From assembly GCF_000381365.1 (NCBI RefSeq), contig NZ_KB905467.1, forward strand, positions 613,604 to 677,603: 64,000 nt of DNA, written 5' to 3'. This DNA comes from Bacteroides salyersiae WAL 10018 = DSM 18765 = JCM 12988 (GTDB lineage: Bacteria > Bacteroidota > Bacteroidia > Bacteroidales > Bacteroidaceae). Under the pieces are notes generated by a model that saw nothing but the letters and a program-made list of their open reading frames with translations, did no database searches and was not told the DNA's origin. The translations under genes and the position numbers were made by a program. Below, piece by piece: positions 16,634-27,375 of the stretch (within the stretch, counting starts at the first letter, position 1; every line of letters begins with the position of its first letter).

Positions 16634-17146
16634 TCACTGACTGCAAAAGCGTACACAGTAATTGAGTAGCAATTCGATATGCGAGGCGATGATCGTTGCG
16701 CTATGCCGGTCGATGGCATGGTGCAACTCTTCTCCGATTTCCCGCAGGTTATCGGTTATGATTCTCCTTTCGTACTCCGACAATGCGCCCTTACAGCAGC
16801 AGCGTTTCGGATAGGTCTCGATACGGTTTTCAAGCGATGTGTCGCATAACAGATCGGGATGAAACAACACACCCGAATAGTATCCGGTATGTCGATGCCG
16901 GTTCGAGGGTATTTCAACCGTTTCGCCGGGATAAACCAGTCGCAGCCACTCTTTTTCAGATGCTTTTTCTTGCTCTGAATCGTTGTAATACAACAGCCCG
17001 TAAAAATTGCACATCATCCGGATATCCTCGGTCAGATTTGCTTTTGACAAATCGACCATACAGATCAACGGATGCAGTGTTTCATGCCCCGTCAATTTAT
17101 TGAACCTGTCAATGGTCATAAGTCCCGAATTATTCATTTGTATCAT
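16634..17146 (-). CDS. AraC-like sensor domain without DNA-binding domain
   Basis: This 170-residue protein aligns with the first half of the regulator at 17293: HPLICMVDLSKAN, GVLFHPDLLCDTSLENRIE, IELLLNYCVRF. It stops at FCSQ, where the full regulator continues into its double helix-turn-helix. No helix-turn-helix remains in any frame of the 70 bases downstream. It may be a truncated pseudogene, or a stand-alone sensor that dimerises with AraC-2. An intact class II promoter of its own favours expression. The start could be the first ATG or MNNSG three codons later. Confidence 0.7.
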   Translation of the reverse strand: MIQMNNSGLMTIDRFNKLTGHETLHPLICMVDLSKANLTEDIRMMCNFYGLLYYNDSEQEKASEKEWLRLVYPGETVEIPSNRHRHTGYYSGVLFHPDLLCDTSLENRIETYPKRCCCKGALSEYERRIITDNLREIGEELHHAIDRHSATIIASHIELLLNYCVRFCSQ

Positions 17147-17178
17147 TGTTCTTTACTTTTATTCAGTTTTCCACGATG

Positions 17179-17244
17179 CAAAATTACAGGCTGTCCGAGT
17201 GCTCCATAGAGTATGAATTACGGTTTCATGTATAATTATTACAG
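17179..17244 (-). promoter_or_regulatory. class II AraC-type promoter/operator (copy B), in a divergent region
   Basis: The -7 box TAATTTTG (17179-17186) has CCGTAATTC (17215-17223) with the same 37-nt register and CTGTAATAA (17236-17244) 21 nt beyond. It faces the truncated AraC gene. On the plus strand the AraC-2 promoter TACATTTG (17274-17281) starts 30 bases past the outer half-site, so one bound regulator could act on both directions. Confidence 0.68.
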
Positions 17245-17292
17245 ATTGGAACCGATAAGCCGAAGATATTTTCTACATTTGCATAGAAACCA

Positions 17293-18210
17293 ATGAAAGA
17301 GACTGTTATGGAGAAGATTATGCAACTGAAAACGATAAAGGAGTACAATGATTACATGGGCGTGGAAACGAGGCATCCGTTGGTCAGCGTCATCGAGGGA
17401 AGCCGTATGCCGCACCCCGTACCCCATGCACGCAAGCATGTGGGAATGTATGTGGTTTTCCTGAAAGAATTACGATGTACGGATGATTTGACCTATGGCA
17501 GACGCTCCTATGATTTTCAAGAGAATACGTTGGTGTTTATCGCTCCGGGGCAAGTGTTCGGACATGAAGCCGACGGGACGACTTTTACCGGTTCGGGCTG
17601 GTGTCTGCTGTTTCATCCCGACTTGCTGCGGGGCACACCGCTCGGCCGCCATATGCAGGATTATACTTTTTTTTCCTATGCCGCCAATGAAGCGTTGCAT
17701 CTCTCCAAGCAGGAGCAGCAGACCGTCATCGACTGCCTGACAAAAATCGATGAGGAAACGTATGACAAGGCAGATCGCCACAGCAACTTGATTATCACTT
17801 CCGCCATCGAGTTGTTGCTCAACTATTGTCTTCGTTTCTATGACCGGCAGTTCATTACCCGCAAAAAGGAGAACAAGGACACGCTCGGTTCTTTCGAAGC
17901 CTTGCTAAATGACTATTTCACTTCGGATAAACCCTCTAAATTCGGTACACCGACCGTTGCTTATTGCGCAGACCAGTTGCATCTGTCTGCGAATTATTTC
18001 GGAGATTTGATTAAAAAAGAGACCGGTTTATCTGCACAAGAATATATATTGGCAAAAACAATGGATACAGCAAAAGAGCTGCTTGCCGATCCTACAAAAT
18101 CTGTCAGTGATGTGGCTTATGCTTTAGGGTATCAATATCCGCAGTATTTCAGCAAGGCTTTCAAGCGTGTCGTGGGATGTTCACCGAATGAGTACAGAAA
18201 TTCAAACTGA
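17293..18210 (+). CDS. AraC family regulator (AraC-2)
   Basis: A 305-residue AraC/XylS regulator with an N-terminal sensing domain (residues about 20-190) and C-terminal helix-turn-helix pair (VAYCADQLHLSANYFGDLIK; KSVSDVAYALGYQYPQYFSK). The -7 box ends at 17281, which makes the ATG at 17293 nearly leaderless, so MEKIM at 17308 may be the true start. It lies next to two of the four class II operators and is the best candidate for the class II activator. The sensed signal is unknown; the target genes suggest an electrophile, quinone or lactone. Confidence 0.88.
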   Translation: MKETVMEKIMQLKTIKEYNDYMGVETRHPLVSVIEGSRMPHPVPHARKHVGMYVVFLKELRCTDDLTYGRRSYDFQENTLVFIAPGQVFGHEADGTTFTGSGWCLLFHPDLLRGTPLGRHMQDYTFFSYAANEALHLSKQEQQTVIDCLTKIDEETYDKADRHSNLIITSAIELLLNYCLRFYDRQFITRKKENKDTLGSFEALLNDYFTSDKPSKFGTPTVAYCADQLHLSANYFGDLIKKETGLSAQEYILAKTMDTAKELLADPTKSVSDVAYALGYQYPQYFSKAFKRVVGCSPNEYRNSN

Positions 18211-18294
18211 TTTCTAAATAATTATATAATAAATAATTAAGGTAAAATATTCATGAGTCATTCTTTGGCATTCATCTTGTTACCAACGTAATAA

Positions 18295-18558
18295 TCATTT
18301 TTCCTCACCAACAGGTAATTGTATATCGCAATATTTCTTTCTGTATTGCAAAGGAGTCATATTGGGATATTGTTGAAACGACATATACAAGTAACACGGA
18401 TCGGTAAGCCCGTTCTGTATGAAATCCTCTCCAAAATTCCGTTTAAAGAAACGTCCTGTATAAGTGGGGGAAAGGTGAAATTTTTCAGCCGCAATATTCA
18501 ATTTCAGAAGTTCGGGCTGGTGGATATGTTGCCTGATATCTTCGTTGTTTTTTTATTG
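18295..18558 (-). pseudogene. AraC family regulator, C-terminal remnant
   Basis: On the minus strand the frame reads HQPELLKLNIAAEKFHLSP, then TGRFFKRNFGEDFIQ, a first helix-turn-helix of an AraC protein. It then jumps through an unrelated stretch to YPNMTPLQYRKKY, the family C-terminal end. The second helix-turn-helix is missing and the sensing domain is absent. It overlaps the end of the PepSY gene by a few bases. Confidence 0.7.
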
Positions 18559-19770
18559 TTTCCTTTTTCTTGCCGACCGTCCCATTTCCTTTTTTATCCA
18601 CAGATAATATCCCGTCAACGGCAATGTACCTCCGACCAATGCCGCGATAAAACTCAGGATACGAGTGAGCATACCGCCCCAACTGCCTACGTGTACAGAG
18701 AATATCCATCCGCGTATCTTTCCCGATTTGTCGAGGTCTTTGTAAAGAGTCGTTTCGGTGATTTCGCCGTTTTTCGGATTAAAGTTGTACCGGTCTGCTG
18801 CCCGTTGGTTGCCCAAACGATTGAAAGAGACAGTTGCAGTACCGTTTGATACGGTGATTTGTCTGTAGCCGGGATTTTGTGCTTTCAGTTGCTCATACAC
18901 CCCTTGCCATGAAGTATATGGAGACTGTTCTCCGTTGCTTTTGCGGCGTCCTTCCCGATCATCTTCTTTGCCCTCTTTGCGGTTCGGATTTCCGGCATCA
19001 CCTCTTTCGTTTTTTTCTCCCCGGTGTCCTTTTTCTTTCTCCGTTGTTTGAGAGAGGGCGCCGTGATGGGAAGTCCCTTGTGTAGTCTCCACACCGAATA
19101 CTTTGTAGAATCCTGTACGATACCATCCGAAAGACCATGTCAGCCCGGTGAGCGACATAACCAGCAGGAAGAGGAAAGTGTACAGTCCTCCTGCAATGTG
19201 CAGGTCGTACCAGAATCTTCTCCACCCTTTATTGACGGATATCTTAAAGCTATTCTTCCATGCTTTGGCAGTACGGGGTATCCAAACGACGATACCGGAT
19301 ATCAGAACAAAGATAAACATCAACGTGCTTGTTCCTACGATCATTTTTCCCCAGAAAATCCCACCATCCGGTTTCATGCTGTCCAGTAGCCACCGGTGTA
19401 GTTTGAACATTGTAGTGAAGAACGGCGTACGTTCGTATTTACCTTTTATTTCTCCTGTATACGGATCGATGTATACAGATGCCCGTCTGGGCTTGGAAAG
19501 GTTGACTTGATAGGCCCTTGCCGGATCGGCCGGGATACTGATACCTGTGACCGATACACTGTCGGGCAAAGTTGCCGCTACCTTTTTTGCCAGTTCTCCG
19601 GCAGGCAAGGGAGTCGATCCTACATTTTCCACATAATAGAAATCGTGGTTGAGTGCTTCTGTTATTTCGTTTTCAAAGACGAGGGCTGCTCCCGACAGGC
19701 AGAGGATGGAGATGATGATGCCGAAAGGAACGGAGAGCCAGAGATGTATTTGGCGAAATTTCTTTTTCAT
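18553..19770 (-). CDS. PepSY-associated TM helix protein (iron uptake reductase type)
   Basis: A 405-residue inner-membrane protein with four transmembrane helices (near residues 15-32, 140-160, 188-210 and 365-390) and PepSY-like periplasmic parts. A Lys/Glu/Arg-rich hydrophilic insert lies around residues 240-285. Such proteins accompany TonB siderophore receptors in Bacteroidales and are thought to reduce ferric iron. Third gene of the TonB/DUF4374 locus, separated from DUF4374 by a terminator-like hairpin. Confidence 0.88.
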   Translation of the reverse strand: MKKKFRQIHLWLSVPFGIIISILCLSGAALVFENEITEALNHDFYYVENVGSTPLPAGELAKKVAATLPDSVSVTGISIPADPARAYQVNLSKPRRASVYIDPYTGEIKGKYERTPFFTTMFKLHRWLLDSMKPDGGIFWGKMIVGTSTLMFIFVLISGIVVWIPRTAKAWKNSFKISVNKGWRRFWYDLHIAGGLYTFLFLLVMSLTGLTWSFGWYRTGFYKVFGVETTQGTSHHGALSQTTEKEKGHRGEKNERGDAGNPNRKEGKEDDREGRRKSNGEQSPYTSWQGVYEQLKAQNPGYRQITVSNGTATVSFNRLGNQRAADRYNFNPKNGEITETTLYKDLDKSGKIRGWIFSVHVGSWGGMLTRILSFIAALVGGTLPLTGYYLWIKKEMGRSARKRKQ

Positions 19771-19805
19771 ATAAGCTTTTTTCGTGGAGTTATGAGTAGA
19801 GCTAT

Positions 19806-19848
19806 AAAAGGAGCCTGCATAAGCGCATACGGCTTGCAGGCTCTTTTA
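19806..19848 (-). terminator. intergenic terminator or attenuator hairpin
   Basis: AAAAGGAGCCTGCA (19806-19819) pairs with TGCAGGCTCTTTT (19835-19847). Read on the minus strand, the stem ends with TTTT. It sits between DUF4374 and PepSY, so it may lower expression of the PepSY gene relative to the upstream genes. Confidence 0.65.
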
Positions 19849-19866
19849 TATTATCTGTTTGCCTAT

Positions 19867-21261
19867 TTAAGGTTTCAGTCTTCCGACACCGCTGATTTGT
19901 GTGGCTTCTACTGTAACACCTCTTGTAGCCGTGGCATTTACCGGATCGATTTTATAGATACCGGGATGGCCGTCGGTAGTGGTTACGGCAATATAAGTAA
20001 GGCCGTTTTCCGTATATGGTGTATTGCCGAATCCGGAAATCTGGTCGGTTGAAGGCAGCCCCTCTACATAGGTGAGTTTTCCGGTTTCTCCTTTGTAAAT
20101 AGCCAGTTGGTTGGCTGTGAAGTCTTCTTCGTCCAAAGGACGGTCATACATTAACAACAGGAAGTAGTCTCCGGTGAGGTGCCAGCAACGAAGGAAAGAT
20201 TTTCCATTGGTCTGGTCTTCGATGCTATAATAATAACTCGGGTCGAATTCTTCTGTTCCGGCTTTGATACGTACGACACCGGCATCCAAAGTCGTCTGTT
20301 GGCGGGCATCGTCCATTGTTTTGGCATAGCTCGGGGAGAATACGTAGATATCGCCGTTGTCTGCAGCCCAGATAGTCTGATAATATTGCGATTTCATACG
20401 TCCGCAGGCATAGCTGATTTTGTCTGTCTTGATGAGTTTCTTGGTAGTAAGCGTCTCATCATCAAAGATAGCCACCCAACATTCATTGGGATATTGCGTC
20501 CACTGCAATTCACCTTTCTTGTATTTGCTGCTGTTCGAACCGCCATCTTCTTTTTTCACGAGGTCTTCATTTCCCGGAAGTATCCATTTCCCTCCATCTG
20601 CTTTTCCTCCGTACTGGCTTAAACCCATCGGAACTGCGGCGCTATAAATTTTGCTGTTATATTCCAGGATACCGGCCAATGTTACATATTCGCCATTACC
20701 CAGGAAGTTTTCCGACATGTAGGCCTTATTCTGGGTGTCATTTGTGGTAAATGTCTCATTCGGTACATCAAGATAAGAGAGCAGGAACATTTTAGGTAAA
20801 TAGCCGTTCTCATCCGCGTACTGTGTAGGACCGTCACCGGTAGAGGAGGTCATGATATATTTGTCATAGATGCCGTAAGTAGTGAACCGTTTCACTGCAT
20901 ACTCGCCCGAACGGGCCTGCATTTCATAATTGGCATTCATGAAAAAAGAGCGGGTCGTACCGGCATTGCCTTGATTGTAGGTCAATCCATACAGGTATTG
21001 GTCTTTATAGAACACCCATTGTGTGGCGCCGTCGTTTACCAGACCATTGTTTATCGTAGAAACCGTCCCTCCGTTCAGAGTTTCGGAAGTCACCAGTACA
21101 TTGGTTGTATTTCCGGATGCGGTAACAGAAGATGCGATGACATATTCGCCTTTGCCTACAGTACCCGATCCGTTGCCCTTTTCGTCATCAGAACAAGCTG
21201 TCAATGTCAATCCGACCATTGCTGTTGCAAGGAGTCCGTTAAAAAAGAAATTTTTCTTCAT
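19867..21261 (-). CDS. DUF4374 lipoprotein
   Basis: A 464-residue lipoprotein (signal with lipobox LTLTAC near residue 23). The sequence is a chain of beta-rich repeats with Trp/Tyr-rich turns, as in the beta-propeller DUF4374 family that accompanies TonB-dependent siderophore receptors in Bacteroidetes. It lies 47 bases after the receptor gene. A surface-exposed ligand-binding role is inferred. Confidence 0.88.
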   Translation of the reverse strand: MKKNFFFNGLLATAMVGLTLTACSDDEKGNGSGTVGKGEYVIASSVTASGNTTNVLVTSETLNGGTVSTINNGLVNDGATQWVFYKDQYLYGLTYNQGNAGTTRSFFMNANYEMQARSGEYAVKRFTTYGIYDKYIMTSSTGDGPTQYADENGYLPKMFLLSYLDVPNETFTTNDTQNKAYMSENFLGNGEYVTLAGILEYNSKIYSAAVPMGLSQYGGKADGGKWILPGNEDLVKKEDGGSNSSKYKKGELQWTQYPNECWVAIFDDETLTTKKLIKTDKISYACGRMKSQYYQTIWAADNGDIYVFSPSYAKTMDDARQQTTLDAGVVRIKAGTEEFDPSYYYSIEDQTNGKSFLRCWHLTGDYFLLLMYDRPLDEEDFTANQLAIYKGETGKLTYVEGLPSTDQISGFGNTPYTENGLTYIAVTTTDGHPGIYKIDPVNATATRGVTVEATQISGVGRLKP

Positions 21262-21308
21262 GTAATTTTTAATTTTAAGCTAATTGTTATTTACTTATTT
21301 GTTTATTT

Positions 21309-23693
21309 TTAATTGCCGAAGTGGATACGTACTTTTCCATAGAACGCGCGTCCGGCTTTTTGGAGACTAAAGTTGTCATACAGTTTCTCGTCTGTAAAAT
21401 TGCGGCATTCGAATGACAGGTTATATCGTCCGTTTTTCAAACTGTAAGAGAGTGCCAGATTGTGTGAGAACTGGTTGGGTACTACATAATCACCCTTATT
21501 CGAACCGATATTGGACGAATAATACGTGAAACTGTGCAGATATTGGTTGTCATAAGATACGGTCAGCGTATTGCCCTTTTTCCAAAGATTATTCCAGAAA
21601 AAACTTACATCCGAATCGGCAAACATATACGGGAGGTTGGGCATACGTTCACGATAGGCAAGGTTTACGGCATTGCTGGAAATAGATTTCTCCATATTAT
21701 CGCGTACATCCATTTTCGTGAAATTTCCTCCTACACTGAGCCATTTGGCGAAGTTATAACGGGCGGAGATATTAAATCCTTTCGTCAGCACTTTGCCGTA
21801 GTTTATGTAAGTAGCAGCGTATTTACCACCACTCAGGTCGGCAATGTTGCGCTGGATGTAATCTTTGGTGTTCCGGTAGATCAGCCCGCCATCCACATAT
21901 ATCGAATGTTTACCGAAAGTTCTGTTATAACTCAGGCTGAAATTCAGATTATCGCTGTTTTCGGGTTTTATGCCGATATCTCCCATTTCAAGGTCTTCAT
22001 CACCGAACATCTCTTCGATGGTAGGCAGGCGATAAGCTTTCTCATAAGACAGTTTTGCTTGAAGTCCTGTCAGGATGAAGTAGGTACCTGCCGCGCCATA
22101 ACCCATGGAACTGATACTGCGGGTCGTTCGTTCATAATTGCTTTGATTGGCGGTGGTAGCCATCGGACCTGCCACGAATTGATCGTAATACTTGCCGAAT
22201 ACGGAGAAATTCCATTTATCGGAAGGCATCAGACGATAGGACAGGCCGGAAATATTCTTGCGGGTCTCTTTGGCAATGGCGTCTTCCTGTTTTTCTTTGG
22301 CAAGTAGTGAGGTGTTGGACCGGTGGAACGTATTCAGCACATGGTTGAACGTAAACATATGGGCTTTACCGATACGGTATCTTGCGGTGAACGTACCGTT
22401 CCAGTTATTGTTGTCCGCCTCTGAATGTTGGTAGGATTGTTCACCGGGCGAATTTAATAATTTCTTTTCTCCGTACCAGTTGTATTTATAAGAAGCGGTA
22501 TCCACATTGGTAGTCGTATTCTTGTTATAGTTTACAGTCAGCACTACATCCAGTCCTTTGGTGAACAGATTCTGCTTGCTATATTCCAGTGACGGCATCA
22601 GCGAATGGCCTTTGCGGTGTTTCTGTCCATATACTATTTCCTGGCGTACCCCCGTCTGTATCTCTTTGTACATGTGCGAATAAGTAAAACCGAACATCAG
22701 GCGGTCCGCCCATTTTTTATCCACGATTCCGATTTTACCGATAACGGCCTCATTATGGTAAGTGTCGTTGAAACGCTTTACACGTACCCTCTTATCCTTA
22801 TCGATTCTGCCGGTTTCAAAATCTTCTACCGGAGCATATACATGATAATCGTTGTCCGAATAGTTCTGGAAAGCATTGATCTCGTAAGTGAGCCCGTTAC
22901 CGAAAGTCTGTCCGAAATTGACATAAGATTTATGTGTATTGAACGAACCGTAGGAGTAGGAAGCATCCAGAAACCAACGCTGACGTTTCTTGTTGGTGAC
23001 GATATTGATCACTCCGCCAATGGCATCTGTACCGAAACCTACCGGTACTACCCCTTTGTATACTTCGATGCGGTCGGCAAAGTTTACAGGGATGTTGTTC
23101 AAGCCGAAAGAGCTTCCTACACCTTCCTGTGGTACACCGTCAATAAACACCTTGACGTGCTTGCCGCTAAAACCGTCCAGCATGAGCTGCATGTCCGAAC
23201 CTACGCCGCCCGATTCACGGAGTTTCATTCCCGGTGCTTTGGCCAATGCGTCGCTCAGATTCTTCGTTGTATTCTGAAGTTCTTTTGTATCGACAGCCAC
23301 TGCGTTGAATGCCGATCTTTTGATTCGGCTGACTCCCGTAGAAGTTATCACCACTTCATCCAGTTCGGTAGTAGACGGTTTTATCACGATGTTCAATTTG
23401 TTTCTTTCCCCTTCGGTTAGGTGCACTTTTCTCTCTACCGTTTCGAATCCTACGGCAGATACGATTAATGTATAGTCTCCTGCGGGGGCTTTCAGATGAT
23501 AGATTCCTTTTTCATTAGTAGTACAGCCGAATTGTGTACCTTTCAGGTAGACAGTGGCAAAATCAATGGTTTCTTTATTCTCGGCAGATATAATTTTGCC
23601 GGAGAGCATTGCCCTGTGTTGCGCATATGCAGAAGTCGATAGACAGGCAATTATCAAAAAAGTCAGAGTTAATTTTAGGCTTCTTGTTTTCAA
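21309..23693 (-). CDS. TonB-dependent receptor, siderophore type
   Basis: A 794-residue outer-membrane receptor with a signal peptide (TLTFLIIACLSTSAYA). It has a carboxypeptidase-like regulatory domain (about residues 28-110, AMLSGKIISAENKETIDFAT) and a plug domain (about 120-230, with DGVPQEGVGSS, RIEVYKGVVPVGFG, AIGGVINIVT). A 22-stranded barrel follows and ends FYGKVRIHF. It lacks the SusC features and has no SusD partner, which with DUF4374 and PepSY points to ferric siderophore or heme uptake. Fur-type control is plausible but I cannot define a box. Confidence 0.92.
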   Translation of the reverse strand: MKTRSLKLTLTFLIIACLSTSAYAQHRAMLSGKIISAENKETIDFATVYLKGTQFGCTTNEKGIYHLKAPAGDYTLIVSAVGFETVERKVHLTEGERNKLNIVIKPSTTELDEVVITSTGVSRIKRSAFNAVAVDTKELQNTTKNLSDALAKAPGMKLRESGGVGSDMQLMLDGFSGKHVKVFIDGVPQEGVGSSFGLNNIPVNFADRIEVYKGVVPVGFGTDAIGGVINIVTNKKRQRWFLDASYSYGSFNTHKSYVNFGQTFGNGLTYEINAFQNYSDNDYHVYAPVEDFETGRIDKDKRVRVKRFNDTYHNEAVIGKIGIVDKKWADRLMFGFTYSHMYKEIQTGVRQEIVYGQKHRKGHSLMPSLEYSKQNLFTKGLDVVLTVNYNKNTTTNVDTASYKYNWYGEKKLLNSPGEQSYQHSEADNNNWNGTFTARYRIGKAHMFTFNHVLNTFHRSNTSLLAKEKQEDAIAKETRKNISGLSYRLMPSDKWNFSVFGKYYDQFVAGPMATTANQSNYERTTRSISSMGYGAAGTYFILTGLQAKLSYEKAYRLPTIEEMFGDEDLEMGDIGIKPENSDNLNFSLSYNRTFGKHSIYVDGGLIYRNTKDYIQRNIADLSGGKYAATYINYGKVLTKGFNISARYNFAKWLSVGGNFTKMDVRDNMEKSISSNAVNLAYRERMPNLPYMFADSDVSFFWNNLWKKGNTLTVSYDNQYLHSFTYYSSNIGSNKGDYVVPNQFSHNLALSYSLKNGRYNLSFECRNFTDEKLYDNFSLQKAGRAFYGKVRIHFGN

Positions 23694-24037
23694 AATATCC
23701 TTTGTGTATTAAACGTTTTTAATGCGTTGCAAAGGTCTTTATTTATCGTCATTTGCACAATCGCTACTATTAGGTAATCTGCATAGATCGAATATCGGAT
23801 ATAGTATATGATGCAATCACCATAATAAGGTATATTACCGGAATAACCTGCGTTGGGATGAAATTTCCATTCTTTATATGTTTGAAAACATATTATTACT
23901 ATTAGATAATTATTAAACTGTTGATATATAGTGTTATATTGTTTTTATTGCAGAATGTGTGTGCGTACACACTATTGCTTATCCGGGTTATTCATTTTAC
24001 TTTTGCAGAAGAAAAAGAGTTTTAAGGTATTTATCCT
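23694..24037 (+). promoter_or_regulatory. divergent control region with LacI-type operator candidate
   Basis: No gene is present. A plus-strand -7 box TACTTTTG (23998-24005) serves the LacI-family gene. Thirty bases upstream, TGTGTGCGTACACA (23958-23971) has inverted arms TGTGT/ACACA around a four-base centre, a plausible autoregulatory operator. The TonB receptor promoter must lie near 23700-23760 on the other strand, but no perfect -7 box is evident. Confidence 0.45.
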
Positions 24038-25111
24038 ATGAACAAAGAATCTCCAAACATTCGCATTATAGACATTGCCGAAATGGCCGGTGTATCCGTT
24101 GGCACGGTAGACAGGGTGATACATAACCGTGGCCGTGTGTCGGAGGAAAATGAGAAAAAAGTAAGAGCGATCCTTGAGAAAGCGAATTATCAGCCTAATC
24201 TGATGGCCCGTTCCTTAGCTTCTAAAAAGCAGTACCATTTCCTTGCCATTACTCCTTCTTTCAAACCGGGAGAATATTGGGAAGCCATTTCCGAAGGGAT
24301 AGACAAAGCCGCTTCCGAGACCGAACTTTACAATGTCAATGTTACCAAACTTTTTTTTGACCAGTACGATAACCATACTTTTGATGCAATTGTGCGTACC
24401 CTTTTTGATGAAGAAGATATTGACGGTGTGCTGATTGCTACTTTGTTCACCGATTCCGTAGTCCGTCTTTCGCGCGAACTCGATGCCCGGGATATTCCTT
24501 ACGTTTATGTGGACTCTAATATTGTGGGTGAGCATCAGCTTGCTTATTTCGGTACGGAGTCTTATGATGCCGGATTCATTGCGGCCAAATTGCTGATGAG
24601 CCAGCTTGGCAGCCATTCGGATATTCTGATATCCCGGATTGTGCATAGCGGCAAGAACGACTCCAATCAGGGAAAGAACCGGAAGGAAGGCTTTTGCCAA
24701 TATCTCACCGAACAGGGATTTGAAGGAAATATCCATGAAGTGGAATTAAGGATAGACGATACGGATTATAATTTTGCCAGACTCGATGAGATATTCCGTG
24801 CCAATCCCCGGATCGAGGGAGCGGTTATTTTCAATTCAACCTGTTATATTTTGGGAAATTACCTTAAAGAGAGAGGGTTGGAAAATGTCAAATTAGTAGG
24901 CTATGACTTGATAGGGAAGAATACTCAATTACTGTCCGAAGGCATTATCACGGCCTTGATAGCCCAACGGCCGGAACAGCAGGGATACGATGGCATTAAG
25001 TCTTTATGCAATTATCTTGTGTTGAAGCAGCGTCCCGATAAGGTAAATCTGATGCCGATAGATATTCTCATTAAAGAGAATCTGAAATATTATCTGAATA
25101 AGAAATTATAA
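24038..25111 (+). CDS. LacI family transcriptional regulator
   Basis: A 357-residue regulator: an N-terminal LacI helix-turn-helix (IDIAEMAGVSVGTVDRVIHN, then NYQPNLMARSLASKK) and a periplasmic-binding-like effector domain (residues about 65-345). Together with the downstream SDR and uxuA it forms a hexuronate catabolism cassette, so D-mannonate, fructuronate or another hexuronate is the likely effector. The SDR starts 20 bases after its stop, so regulator and enzymes are probably co-transcribed. Confidence 0.92.
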   Translation: MNKESPNIRIIDIAEMAGVSVGTVDRVIHNRGRVSEENEKKVRAILEKANYQPNLMARSLASKKQYHFLAITPSFKPGEYWEAISEGIDKAASETELYNVNVTKLFFDQYDNHTFDAIVRTLFDEEDIDGVLIATLFTDSVVRLSRELDARDIPYVYVDSNIVGEHQLAYFGTESYDAGFIAAKLLMSQLGSHSDILISRIVHSGKNDSNQGKNRKEGFCQYLTEQGFEGNIHEVELRIDDTDYNFARLDEIFRANPRIEGAVIFNSTCYILGNYLKERGLENVKLVGYDLIGKNTQLLSEGIITALIAQRPEQQGYDGIKSLCNYLVLKQRPDKVNLMPIDILIKENLKYYLNKKL

Positions 25112-25130
25112 CTTTATAAAACAGGAAATC

Positions 25131-25943
25131 ATGAACGAATTATTTAGTGTAAAAGACAAAGTTGTTGTTATCACCGGTGGAGCCGGTATTTTAGGTAAAG
25201 GTATTGCTGCCTATCTGGCAAAAGAGGGAGCTAAGATTGTTATTCTCGACCGCAGCGAAGAAGCCGGAAATGCTCTGGTGCAAGGCATCAAAGCGGAGGG
25301 GGGAGACGCCATGTTTCTTTATACCGATGTCATGAATAAAGAGGTACTCGAAGGAAATAAAGTGGAAATCATGAAAGCTTACGGCCGCATCGACGTATTG
25401 CTGAATGCCGCCGGCGGAAATATGCCGGGAGCCACCATTGCACCGGACAAAACTTTCTTTGATCTTGAGATCGACGCTTTCAAAAAGGTGGTCGATTTAA
25501 ACCTTTTCGGAACCGTTTTGCCTACAATGGTATTTGCCGGTATCATGGTCGATCAGAAAAAAGGCAGCATCGTCAACTTCTGTTCAGAATCTGCACTCCG
25601 TCCGTTGACTCGTGTGGTCGGTTACGGAACAGCCAAAGCTGCAATAGCCAATTTCACCAAATACATGGCCGGTGAACTGGCTCTTAAATTCGGTGACGGC
25701 CTTCGTGTCAATGCCATTGCCCCCGGATTCTTCCTCACCGACCAGAACCGTACTCTATTGACAAACCCTGACGGCTCTTTGACCGATCGTTCCAAAACAA
25801 TTTTAGCCCATACTCCGTTTGGCCGTTTCGGTGAACCGGAAGACTTGTACGGAACTATCCAATATCTTATCAGCGATGCCTCAAAATTCGTAACCGGTAC
25901 TGTAGCTGTTATCGACGGTGGCTTCGATGCTTTCTCAATTTGA
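25131..25943 (+). CDS. SDR-family D-mannonate oxidoreductase (fructuronate reductase)
   Basis: A 270-residue SDR with TGGAGILGKGIA (residues 15-26), NAAGGN near 95 and the YGTAKAAI active-site segment. It lies next to uxuA. In Bacteroidales this SDR takes the role of the unrelated UxuB enzyme and interconverts D-fructuronate and D-mannonate with NAD(H). The specific reaction is inferred from context; the fold is certain. Confidence 0.88.
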   Translation: MNELFSVKDKVVVITGGAGILGKGIAAYLAKEGAKIVILDRSEEAGNALVQGIKAEGGDAMFLYTDVMNKEVLEGNKVEIMKAYGRIDVLLNAAGGNMPGATIAPDKTFFDLEIDAFKKVVDLNLFGTVLPTMVFAGIMVDQKKGSIVNFCSESALRPLTRVVGYGTAKAAIANFTKYMAGELALKFGDGLRVNAIAPGFFLTDQNRTLLTNPDGSLTDRSKTILAHTPFGRFGEPEDLYGTIQYLISDASKFVTGTVAVIDGGFDAFSI

Positions 25944-26005
25944 TTGGGAGGTGGGAGTTAGAAGTTAGGAGTTAGTAGCTAATAGCTTGAAATAACTGTA
26001 ATTTC

Positions 26006-27239
<1,234 letters not shown>

Positions 27240-27242
27240 TTA

Positions 27243-27375
27243 AGTGATAAGTAGTTAAGTAATAAGTAGTCAAGTAGTTAAGTAGTCAAGTAGTTAAGTA
27301 GTCAAGTAGTAAGTAGTTGAGTGATTAAGTAGCAAATAGTTAAGGAAAATATATCAGACAAGTCATTTCTACTTG
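27243..27375 (+). repeat. left part of hairpin repeat element 1
   Basis: Degenerate AAGTAGT(T/C) repeats (27243-27340) are followed by the family core ATCAGACAAGTCATTTCTACTT (27352-27374, in two overlapping pieces with the element arm). The matching right arm lies at 28743-28970, on the other side of the IS element. Before the insertion this was a single element of the type seen intact at 30008-30086. Confidence 0.75.
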
